Shown here one piece after another: positions 21,382 through 31,300 of a stretch of DNA of 64,000 nucleotides. The notes beneath the pieces were generated by a model. The model saw only the letters and a list, made by a program, of their open reading frames with translations. It was not told the DNA's origin and made no database searches. The position numbers and the translations under genes were made by a program. Position 1 is the stretch's first letter. The number at the start of each line of letters is the position of its first letter. This DNA is from Rhineura floridana (taxonomy: Eukaryota; Chordata; Lepidosauria; Squamata; Rhineuridae), in the NCBI RefSeq assembly GCF_030035675.1, contig NC_084499.1, positions 19,633,953-19,697,952 of the forward strand. The letters run 5' to 3'.

Positions 21382-22956
21382 CTAAGCCATCAGCAGGATC
21401 TGGAGGTACAGAGGCAGGAGTAAGTTGTCCACTTGTGATGTATAGGCTTCCAAAAGAGAAACCAAACTAATCGATGCCAAAATCCAGGAGTAGCTGGCGT
21501 TCAGATCCACAGCACTGTCGAAGATCAGAATGACAGCAACAGCAATGATCTGGGCAAATATGGCCGTCATGGTCCCTTCAAATGTTTTCTTCGTCCCCGG
21601 CCACTTGACCTCGCCCACCGTGCTCCCAAAAATAGAGGCTACCGAGTCCCCAACTCCCACAGCCAGAACCCCAGAGTAAGGAGCCAAAGCTCCTGCCCCA
21701 GACAAAGTACCTTTGGGGGCACAAGGTCTAGGGAACAGCCATACAGGGAGGGACATCCCAAGCAGAAGGTAGATGTGGGACAGGATTAAAGGCCCACTGT
21801 CCCTTTCATCCAAAAAGAGAGAGAGGAAGTGCCTAAGTGTGTGTCCGAAGGGCTTGATGGTGAAGTATCGGATGTACTCCAGAAGAATAAAGACCGCCAG
21901 GCACACCACAGCGGCGACGTATAGTAGATGGCGGTCGTAGATGAGCCCCGGAATGTATGTAGCCACCACAACAAAGTGGAAGTATTTCCTGGTTATGGTT
22001 GAAGCTTGGTGCTTTTTAGAACCAGACGACCTCTTGGTGTTTTGATAGAGCACCATGGCACACGCCAAAGCAGCCAAAAGGGTCCAGTAGGCGAGGAGGT
22101 AAACTCTGGTCTGCGTTTGAGAAAGGAACTGGAAGAGCCAAAACAAGGGGTTCTTCCGGATCAGGCGGTAGAGCCACGGCATGATGACCCCCAGGCCCAG
22201 CACCGCGGTCATCATATGGAAGAACATAGAGGAAACCCAGGTCCCCGAATCCATGAAGAAAAAGAGGGCGGTGAAGAAGATCCCAAGGAGAACCACTCCG
22301 ACCACCATCACTAGGAGGAAGAAGTCGATCGGGTCCCCTCTGCTTTCAGTTATGTTCAGAGAGCGTTTGATGAGCTGATTGAGGACAAAACTGATGCCCA
22401 TCAGGATGAGCAGAGCCTCTCCAGGAGTGAAGCATCGAGGCAGCAAGTATAACAGTATCATGCTGAGGTAGACAAATATCAGGAGGACCTCCAGGACCTC
22501 GATCACTTCCGAGACGGTCAAAGAATGCTTTACAGTGTAGATTATCAGGCTGCCGGTGATGCCAGAGACCACACAGGTGTTTGTCGGCACAGGTTTGGTA
22601 ATTCCAAGTGCTATCACAGAGAGGAACAGGGCTATGATCATGCCGGTGGAGGCCATCACAACGCCGAAACGTTCGAAATACACGATACCGGCCGCTCTGC
22701 ACCTTTCTTTCATCACAATGCCCAGCAGCGGGATGGCCATGCAAGCTGGCAAGAGGCCGCTGTTGGCCGCTGTCCGGAAGTGGAAGACGGCACTCCCCAG
22801 GCGAAGGAGGTTGTCCCATTTAAACTGGATGTAAAAAGCCTGGATGGCGAGGGCGATGGCACACCAGGAAAAGCGGTCCCAGATCGCACTGTGCACACAA
22901 AACACGATGGCGAATACGACGAGGGATTCCCCGAGAACGGGTTGCTTATTCAGCAT
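21382..22956 (-). CDS. DOLK: DOLK, dolichol kinase (single coding exon)
   Basis: Transfers phosphate from CTP to dolichol in the ER membrane, the last step in making dolichyl phosphate for N-glycosylation, O- and C-mannosylation and GPI anchors. The frame is uninterrupted for 524 aa (human 538). It is a polytopic membrane protein with well over ten hydrophobic segments. The C-terminal CTP-binding region [15 protein letters not shown]...GTKKTFEGT lies at about residues 434-462, and the protein ends [25 protein letters not shown] and [11 protein letters not shown] also match human. The first in-frame ATG leaves out a short proline-rich N-terminal head of the human enzyme; no upstream in-frame ATG is apparent. 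It is convergent with PHYHD1 and divergent from NUP188, as in mammals. Confidence 0.97.
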   Translation of the reverse strand: MLNKQPVLGESLVVFAIVFCVHSAIWDRFSWCAIALAIQAFYIQFKWDNLLRLGSAVFHFRTAANSGLLPACMAIPLLGIVMKERCRAAGIVYFERFGVVMASTGMIIALFLSVIALGITKPVPTNTCVVSGITGSLIIYTVKHSLTVSEVIEVLEVLLIFVYLSMILLYLLPRCFTPGEALLILMGISFVLNQLIKRSLNITESRGDPIDFFLLVMVVGVVLLGIFFTALFFFMDSGTWVSSMFFHMMTAVLGLGVIMPWLYRLIRKNPLFWLFQFLSQTQTRVYLLAYWTLLAALACAMVLYQNTKRSSGSKKHQASTITRKYFHFVVVATYIPGLIYDRHLLYVAAVVCLAVFILLEYIRYFTIKPFGHTLRHFLSLFLDERDSGPLILSHIYLLLGMSLPVWLFPRPCAPKGTLSGAGALAPYSGVLAVGVGDSVASIFGSTVGEVKWPGTKKTFEGTMTAIFAQIIAVAVILIFDSAVDLNASYSWILASISLVSLLEAYTSQVDNLLLPLYLQILLMA

Positions 22957-23440
22957 AGTGCCAGCCAGACAGTTATATTCCCTGGGCCTGAAGAACCTTG
23001 GTAGCTGTTTTGGCCCAATATTTTCACATACAGTCTCTCTTTCTCTCTTCCCCCGCTGTCAAAAGCTCACTTGCATCTTAGCACCCTCCCTAGAAGTAAA
23101 AAAAGGATGTAAAAAAGAAAAGAGCATGCTACACACACCATCAGCTTCTCTTGCACTGAATAAAACCTTGCTTTCTTTAACAGCAGTGCTGCTGCACTCT
23201 GGAACTCCCTGCGAAAGGAAGATCACTTCTGCTGTTCCTTGCTAACCTTCCACCACAGTGTTAAGACCTTTCTGTTTAGGAAAGCTCTTGAGGCTGGTGT
23301 TCATGGCTTGCCCTGGCAGAACTGATATGCAATCCCTTGTGGTTCTGAAGACATTTTTAAAACTGCAAGTTGCTTTGAGAAAAAAAATAGTAGCAGGCAA
23401 TGAATAAATATTTCTAAATTGTATCAAGCCCCACAAATAT
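22957..23440 (+). mobile_element. DOLK upstream sequence with an old L2-like fragment
   Basis: The first ~130 bp next to the DOLK start is unique sequence with a possible minus-strand splice acceptor (TTCTTCAG, ending at 22988). About 23180-23400 is an old plus-strand L2-like C-terminal fragment (a degenerate LWNSL..E motif, then VKTFLFRKAL). Confidence 0.5.
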
Positions 23441-23715
23441 TTACTCACACATATATATCACACGATATGTACGCGTGTGTATTATATATGTGTGTGTGTG
23501 TATATCTATCTATCTTAATAATTACATAAATATAATAATAAACTTAACCTACACCAAGATATATACTCACACATGTATACTGTACCATATCATATATATG
23601 TGAGTATATATGACAGTTATTAAATAAATACAATAAACTTATCAACCCACACAAAGATATATACTCACACATATATATCATATCACATCATATATGTGTG
23701 TGTGCGTATATCTCT
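23425..23715. repeat. AT-rich tandem repeat with TATATGTG and CACATATA palindromes
   Basis: About three units near 110 bp each contain AAGATATATACTCACACAT and its partial inverse, plus TG runs and TATC units. I see no coding content. Confidence 0.8.
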
Positions 23716-23847
23716 CTTTGTGCAGCTTGATAAGTTTGTTATTAGGTTTATTTGTTGCTATAGAAAAATCAACTCATTTGAAATGTGGTGTTGGAGGAGA
23801 GCTTTGTGCATACCATGGACTGCAAAAAAGACAAATAATTGGGTGCT

Positions 23848-24662
23848 GCTGTTGTTATGTGCCTTCAAGTTGATCTCGATTTATGGTGACCCTATGTATC
23901 AGTGACCTCCAAGAGCATCTCTTATAAATCACCCTGTTCAGATCTTGCAAGTTCAGGTCTGTGGCTTCCTTGATGGAATCAATCCGTCTCTTGTTTGGCC
24001 TTCCTCTTTTTCTACTCCCTTCTGATTTTCCCAGCATTATTGTCTTTTCTAGTGAATCATGTCTTCTCATGATGTGTCCAAAGTATGATAACCTCAGTTT
24101 CATCATTTTAGCTTCTAGTGACAGTTATGGTTTAATTGGTTCTAACACCCAATTATTTGTCTTTTTTGCCATCCATGGTATGCACAAAGCTCTCCTCCAA
24201 CACCACATTTCAAATGTTGATTTTTTCTCTTATCTGCTTTTTTCATTGTCCAACCTTCACATCCATAAAAAGGTAAAGGTGTCCCCGCACTTATAGTGCC
24301 AGTCGTTTCCAACTCTTAGGGTGACGTATTGCGACGTTTACTAGGCAGACCGTATATATGGGGTGAGTTTGGCAGTTCCTTCCCCGGCCTTTCTTTACCC
24401 CCCAGCATACGCCGGGTACTCATTTTACTGACCACGGCTTCCGTTGGAATCCGGCTGTGAGCAGAGCTTTCGGCTGTGTTACCGCCGCTTACCACTCTGC
24501 GCCACGGAGGATCACATCCATACATAGAGATAAAAATAGTGTCTCAACTTTTGACCATTCTGCCTTGGGTGCCCTTGGTCTAGACTTCTGACGGCATTGC
24601 TCTCAGCTTCTTCAACACTCTCAAACCCCCTCACCACGTTAAGGTGTGCATCCTAAAGGGGG
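23848..24662 (-). mobile_element. Second BovB LINE, inserted into the first
   Basis: 5'-truncated BovB on the minus strand, encoding LRLSYFGHIMRRHDSLEKTI with the typical 3' end. It is flanked by perfect AATTGGGTGCT copies at 23837-23847 and 24663-24673. It carries a SINE insertion at 24268-24511. Its arms are inverted relative to the host BovB, so the region can fold into long hairpins. Confidence 0.88.
24268..24511 (-). mobile_element. Sauria-type SINE inserted in the second BovB
   Basis: On the minus strand the head GGCGCAGAGTGGTAAG resembles a tRNA A box, with a B-box-like GGATTCCAACG further on, and the element ends CCTTTACCTTT, as Sauria SINEs do. It is flanked by perfect 11-bp duplications TCACATCCATA (24257-24267 and 24512-24522). 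Confidence 0.85.
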
Positions 24663-24979
24663 AATTGGGTGCTAGAACAAATTAAACCAAAATTATCACT
24701 AGAAGCTAAAATGATGCAACTGAGGTTATCATACTTTGGACACACAATGAGAAGACACGATTCACTAGAAAAGACAATAATGCTGGGGAAAACAGAAGGC
24801 AGTAGAAAAAGAGGAAGGCCAAACAAGAGTTGGATTGATTCCACCAAGGAAGCCCTAGACCTGAACTTACAAGATCTGATTCATGGGGTCGCCATAAATC
24901 GAGATCGACTTGAAGGCACATAACAACAACAACAACACAATCTTTTTGTCTCGAAGAGACTCGCAATATACACACATAC

Positions 24980-25072
24980 CTACGTGTGGACAGGCGGGCA
25001 GAGAGATTTGTCTCCACAAGAGCCTCCTTTCCGCATCTCAACAACTCTCCCCATCAGGGGGCCGCCATCTTG
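24980..25072 (-). other. DOLK: Predicted noncoding first exon of DOLK
   Basis: On the minus strand a CAAGATGGCGGC motif (25061-25072), typical of a transcription start zone, lies upstream of a strong donor AG|GTATGT at 24980/24979. A plausible acceptor TTCTTCAG ends at 22988, 31 bases before the DOLK ATG. This would make a 5'UTR intron of about 2 kb that holds the whole transposon block. The exon would contain a tiny upstream frame (M-A-A-P-stop). This is inference from splice motifs only. Confidence 0.35.
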
Positions 25073-25381
25073 CAGGCGCCATGACGACGCGCTACGTCAC
25101 GCCTCGCGGACGTATCCCCTCCAACTCACTGCCCCGCTCTCGCAGAGCGCCCCGCCCTCTTCCCTTCTCGCCAACCGCCAAAGGGGCGGGCTGGAGACAA
25201 GACGGACGGAGCGAGCCGGCGTCACGTGACGCGCAGAGAATGCGAGGCGCTCTCCTCGTCCCTCCCCCGCCTTCCTAGCTCAGGGACTGGCTGATTTAGG
25301 AAGGGAGAATGTCACGTGGGAGTAGCATGGGCAGGAGGGAGGGGGCAGAGACAAGATGGCGGCTGGCGGGCTGTGCGCGAG
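25040..25381. promoter_or_regulatory. CpG-rich bidirectional promoter of NUP188 (and probably DOLK)
   Basis: CpG-dense, with no TATA box. Motifs: YY1-like CAAGATGGCGGC on the minus strand (25061-25072) and again on the plus strand over the NUP188 start (25352-25363), CRE-like TACGTCAC (25093-25100), GC box GGGGCGGG (25183-25190), and E-box palindromes GTCACGTGAC (25221-25230) and GTCACGTGGG (25311-25320). High CpG continues to about 25640 inside intron 1. Two outward-facing YY1 motifs about 290 bp apart fit divergent transcription. Confidence 0.7.
25356..25381 (+). CDS. NUP188: NUP188 exon 1 (8 codons plus 2 bases)
   Basis: Encodes MAAGGLCA and most of an arginine codon, with donor GCGAG|GTAGGG. 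The ATG has A at -3 and G at +4 and lies inside a YY1 motif, as in many housekeeping genes. Exon 2 supplies SSRELWTILLGRSALRE, matching the human N-terminus. Confidence 0.9.
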
Positions 25382-28300
25382 GTAGGGGAGAGAAAGTGTG
25401 TGCGCGCGTGCGCGCCCGTCTGACTGACTGACTGAAGAGAAAAATAGCGGGGGGGTTGAGGAGGGGGAGGGGGTGCCGCCATCGTCCTCTGGGGGGGCTC
25501 CCTCCGGGTGAAGAACTTGCGAAGAGTCTTGTGCTGCCTGCCAGGCTGCTCGTGGCTGAAGCGCCCCGAGAGGGCAGGCAGCTGGACCCAGCGCCAGCCC
25601 TACTCGGAAGGAGACCCGTGGGAACTCACGAGAGTGACTAGGCCAGGCCAGGCCCATTTCTTTAAAAAGCGCCGTTTGAGACGTTTATTTATTTGTTTAA
25701 TGTATTTATTTACTATCCCGCCCTTCTTCCCAGATGGAGCGCAGGGCGGCAACTTGGTGGGCTGCGCAGGGACAGGGGGCTGTGAAGCGAATGGGCCTGG
25801 CTAGTTCGGCCTGTGGCTTTCGGTGGTTCTGCTCCGAGTAGGGCTGCCGTTGTGCACAAGCCGTAGGAAGCTGCCTGACAGTGCCTGAGGCTGTCGGTCC
25901 GCCTAGCTCAGTGGTGTCTACACTGACTGGCAGCAGTGGCTCGACAGGGTTTCAGACAGGAAGTCTCTTGCCAGCTGTACCTGGAGACGCTGGAGATTGC
26001 ACCCAGGAACTTCTGCGTGCAAAGCAGACACTCTGCCACTGAACTATGAGCTGCCCTCTAACAGTAAGGTTCTAGTCCTCATGGTTCTGAACAAAGGGGC
26101 TGGATTAAATAGGAGCGTAAGAAGGTGCCATACACTGGGCCAGACTGTGGGGCCATCTAGGTCAGTATTGGCTACACTGATTGGCAGCAGCTGTCCAGGA
26201 ATTCAGACAGAGTTCTTCCCCAGCCTTAACTGAAGATGCCTTTGGGGACTGACCTTGAGGTCTTCTGCTTTAGTACTGATCTGTGGCCCTTCCCCAATAC
26301 AACCCCAGAGTGACCAGGACGTTGTGTGTGTGTTTGTGTTTGGGTGGTGGTATTGTAAATTGCTTTGGGATGTTATTAGTACAGTAAATGAAATCATAAT
26401 AATACTGTATACATCTGCGTGTCTGTGCATTTTGTGTGCATGTAGGCTCATGTGGATGGCTGTTGTGTATGTGATACAGTTTTGTTCATCTGCGGAAATG
26501 GAAACACAGAGAGCTGCCTTGTACTGAGTCAGACCATTGGTCCATCTACCTCAGTATTGTTTACACTGACTGGCAACGGCTCTCTAGAGTTTCAGGCAGG
26601 GAGTTTTTTCCCAACCTTAGCTGGAGATGCCAGGGGTTGCACCTGGGACCTTCTGCATGCAAAGCAGATGCTCTGCCACTGAGCCCCCCGCCCTTCCCCT
26701 GAAAATAAGGATGATGAAGAAAAGATTCTGGTCCTCATTATGCTTAAGAACATAAGGAGCTGCCTTATCCCCAGTGTGACTGTTGGTCGATCTAGATCAG
26801 TATTGTCAGCACTGACTGGCAGGGGCTCTCCAGGGTTTCGAAAAGGGGACATTTCCAGCCTCACCTAGAGGTGCCACTGGGGATTGAACTCGGGACCTTC
26901 TGCATGCAAAGCAGGTGCTCTGTCCCTGAGCTACAGTCCTTCCCCTGTACAGCTGTGTAAACTTTGCATTGGCAGCCCTCCATACACAGCTAGTAGGACA
27001 GCAGCATGTGCTCTGGGCCCTGGATAGTATTGTTGTACGGTCTCTTGTGATGGTGCTAGCCTACTTGATAGGGCTGGGTTGCTTGTTGGTAGAACATCTG
27101 CTTGGTGTGCAGAAGGTGCCAGGTTCAGTTCCTGACATCTTCAGGTAGGGCTGGGAGAGACCTCTGCCTGCATCCCTGAAGAGCTGCTTTTAGTCAGTGT
27201 AGTAGACCATACCGATTAACACAGGAAGCTCCCTTATTCCAGGTCAGACCATTGGTCCATCTGATTTAATATTGTCTGCACTGACTGGCAGCGGCTCTCC
27301 AGGGTTCCAGACAGAAGTCACTCCCAGCCCTACCTGGAGATGTCATTGGAGATTGATCCTGGGACCTTCTGCATGCAAAGCAGATGTTCTACCATTGAGC
27401 TGCGGCCTTTCCCCCAAGCTTGATGGACCAATAGACTGTCTTCCTGTGATCAGATATAGAGATAGCATGTGGTGGGCACATTAGATATACACTTTGAGGT
27501 ACAGCGAAGGAGGATTAGGAAAGAATAAAAAAATAACAGGGAAACAGTGGTCTATTTCCTGGTCTCACTGGGCTTCAGTTGCAATGCATTTTCTCCTATA
27601 GGTGTGCAGGCATGGCAAGGTTTATATGTGCTCTCTATGTATGTAGAAATAACTATATTTGGAGTCCCTTTAGTTTCTCTTGTTCAAAAAAGCCACAGCC
27701 ATTTCTTAAGGGAGACAGTGATGTGTTCTTTCTGGAAGTGTATGAATTCGAATTCAGTTCACATTCAGGTAATTTGGACCAGAAAATGTTCGCTTTTCAA
27801 CAGAAAGGCTCTAGAGAGAGAGATCTGTTTTTGTATATTTTATTTTACTAGAATTTAGTAAACAAAACATTGAAACTGCCAAAGTTGCCCAATGCTGCAT
27901 TTGCAACCGACATCCATTCATTGTTACTAACGAACAGTGCTCCATTGAAACATCAAGACATTTTAGTAAGGCTGTACTAACCTGTTGGCTTTTTCTTTTT
28001 CTCTCAAAATACACAAAACAAATTCTTTCCCTAGAAGCAGCAGAGAACTGTGGACCATTCTGTTGGGCAGATCAGCTTTGAGAGAACCAGTAAGTGGAAG
28101 ATAGGGCTGGCGCTGCTCATTGTTGGGGATGGTATTGTGGGATTTCTGATTTTATAGTAATGAGTTCTCTTTTGTTGGGAGGTCTCTTACTATCTCTTAA
28201 GCATTAATCAGTAAAGATTGATCCTTATTGTTCTCTTTCTGTGTATTATTTGTTCATTGTGTTGCATGTGTGTGTAGGATGGTTTCCATTGAGGAGTGGA

Positions 28301-31300
28301 CTTGTCTGGGTAGAGTAGAATCAGTGCATGTACCAAGCACATTGATGTGAAATACCACCTGTTGAGAGACATGCACAAACAAGGGCTTATTGAGATGGAG
28401 TATTCCCCAACAGAAGGCATGATTGCAGATATTTTCGCTGTCAGTTTCTAGAGACCACTTTCAACATCTGCAAGAGACGATAAATCTTGTAGACTTGAAC
28501 ACATGTTGTGTTGAAGGGATGTTGGGAGTAAAGCACCAACACATGATAGAAACAACCTGAACCAGTGGCGGCGGGGGGGGGGGTGATAGACAGAAAGGCA
28601 ATCTATTCTTTTCTGATGATTCCTCCTCTAAAGTGTTTGTTGTTTTTGCAGGTTATGCTCCTCCTCCCCCTCCTCCTCCTCATGTCTTGTGCTATCTTTG
28701 TTCTCAGTCAGTTCGTAATGGCTCCCTGAGTGGAAGCTGCATGGCTGCTTCAGCATCTATGACTTTCCCTCTTTGAAGTAATAAACCTTAAAAAGTTTCT
28801 TTATTCTTTCAACTACCAGTCTTGACAGACCACTTATTCCTACACTTTGCTGCAATATATGTTTACCAAAAACTCCTGATTCCTTTACCCCTCCTCCTCG
28901 TCTCTCTTGAAAGGATTTATTCAGATTGTGCCTTAGATTCTCGTTCACCTAAAACCCAAAGGCAGAGCAAAACCCAACCCCTGTTCCTTTTATTATTATG
29001 TTATTTTTTCCCCTATATGCTATAGGTGTGGGCAACCTTTGGCCCTCCAGAAGTTGCTGAACTACAACTCCCATCATCCCTGGCCATTGGTCATGTTTGC
29101 TGTAGGGGCTGATGGGAGTTGTAGTTCAGCAACATCCGGAGGGCAAAGGTTGCCCACCCCTGGTGTGCAAGAATCTCAACTGTAGATCGGGAGGTGCCAA
29201 CATGGTGTACTCTCCAGCTGTTGTGAACTACAAATCCCATCATCCCCATCCAGCCACAACTGGTTCTGCATACGAGAATCTAAACTGTAGGCAGTTTTTT
29301 ATGACATTTCTTTTTTGCTCCTGTCCTGCTTTGTGTATGATGTTGCAAATAAGCAGCATAAAGAGAATGATACATTTGCTATTCTTTTGTTCTTTCCTAG
29401 GCTCAGATTGCAGAAGAGTTGAATAAACACTGGCAGAGGCTGCTTGAAGGGCTTTCTTACTACAAGACACCCAGGTACAGGCATTGGCTATGTTGTAGGA
29501 GATCTAGGAAACCTGCAGGACTGTTATTGAGACAGATGGCAGAACCAGCCTCTCTTGAAAAATAAAACAAAGGTCTTTAATTGAAGGCTTTCAGCAGGAA
29601 AGGAAAACAGCTAAAATAAATACAAGCATAAAAATGATAAAAAAAGAGCAGTGTTCTTTAGCACAGACTGTGGTAGCTTTTTGAGAATATGGAGAGTCTT
29701 GTCTTCCATTTCATTCACTGCATGGAAAGATGTGATGGCTGTAAAAAAGATGCATGGAGCATAGAAATATGAAGGATTGGGAAAGAATGACTCCCCACTT
29801 CTAAGTTTCAGTAGAGCTTTTCTTATGTTCTTCAATTTAAATGTGTGAGATCAAGTTTCTGTCTCTCGTGGTTGTTGATATCAGAAATACACAGAGCATT
29901 TTTTTCCACGGACTCAAGCTTAGCTGGGTAATATTTCCAGTAGGCATACTCTTAGCCTGGCCCATGTAAGTCCTTGAGAAGGCAGGGAAAATAATTTTCT
30001 ATTAAAAGTCACCATGATACTGTCCTGCTATTATACAGATATCTATATGTGAATGCTTATTTTGCTTTAAGCAAGAAGTTTTTGTGACTTTTGGGTACTA
30101 AAAGCCAACTTTTTAAAAACCCATAGCGCAAATTCAGCAGAAAAAGTCAAAGCTGATAAAAATGTGGCTGCTCCACTGAAGGAACTGAGTCTGAGAGTCA
30201 GCAAGTTCTTGGTGAGTAGAAGTTGCAGGCAGCTTTGTCTTCTCTGTTCTTTCCTGCTTAGTGTCCCTCTGGACAAGAGGGGTGGGAGGTATGCCACAAT
30301 TTGAAGGAAAACTAATTTTCACAATCGTATTCACTATTTGAACGGCAATAGTGCCTGGGATGTTTTAGGTTTGATCAGGGGCCCTTCTCTGTGTGCCCTA
30401 CCCAAGGGAAATGCAGAGGGTGTCCATGCAAGAATGGTCCTTTTCATGGGTGGCCCCCCATCTGTGGAACACTCTTCTCAGGGAGATGCATCTGGTGCCA
30501 TCCTTGTCACTTTTTAGGTGCCAGGCTAAAACCTTTCTGTTTACCCAGACTTTTGGTTAATTTATGTTGCCTTCTAGATTGTTGTTCATCTTTTAGTGGG
30601 GTGGGTAGGACTTGTCCTTATTAATAAGTTGCTGGATGAGCATTTTATGTGTTTTGTATTGTTTGTTCTAACTTTTTCTGGTTTTAAATTGCTTTTCTGT
30701 GTTGTATTTTACCTTGTCAAGTTGCTTTTTTATTGTATAAAGCGACTGATAAATGTAATGAATAATCATAATAATGACTATGTCTAATTTGGAAATGCAA
30801 CATTGCTTAAAAGCGTAGGGGCCTTGAGAATTAAATGGGGGCAGATTTCATTTGCTGTTCCTTCCCCCCCAAAACAACAACAACAAACAAACCTGGTTGT
30901 CCAATTTCAGGAGGATAACTGAATTGTGTGCTTTTTGCATTAGCTGGATGTGTTTGTTATTCCAGGGTTTGGATGAAGAGCAAAGTCTGCAGCTGTTACA
31001 ATGCTACCTTCAGGAAGATTATAGAGGGACCAGAGACTCATTAAAGGTTGGTAATGATCAGTGTGCAATATCTTTCTTCCCCAGCATTTGTTGGCTTGTC
31101 TAGCTCTGTGTGGTTGGGGTGTTGCTGATTTCTTTTCTCGGTGTGAGGCTCCAAAGCCTCCCTTCGCCTCCTGTAGGGTAAGGCCTAACTCCGCGGCTGT
31201 GTTGGCCATACTAGCAGCCTCCTTAAATGAAGTTCTTCATTAAGGCTGCAATCCTATGTACCAGCCTTTCCCAACCTGGGGTGCTCCTGTAAGCCCCGGC

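Larger units (their letters stand above)
23720..24947 (+). mobile_element. BovB LINE 3' end, split by a younger insertion
   Basis: Two plus-strand parts, 23720-23847 (encoding FEMWCWRRALCIPWTAKK) and 24663-24947 (encoding LRLSYFGHTMRRHDSLEK), are consecutive pieces of BovB ORF2. The 3' end is GGTCGCCATAAATCGAGATC and an AAC run. The parts are separated by a minus-strand BovB bounded by the 11-bp duplication AATTGGGTGCT. The element is 5'-truncated. Confidence 0.88.

Noticed and set aside
22525-23004. Open frames antisense to DOLK
   Set aside because: Mirror frames of a conserved coding exon; the minus-strand frame clearly matches dolichol kinase.
23855-24923. Short frames encoding SYFGH.MRRHDSLEK peptides
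   Set aside because: C-terminal fragments of BovB ORF2, not host genes.
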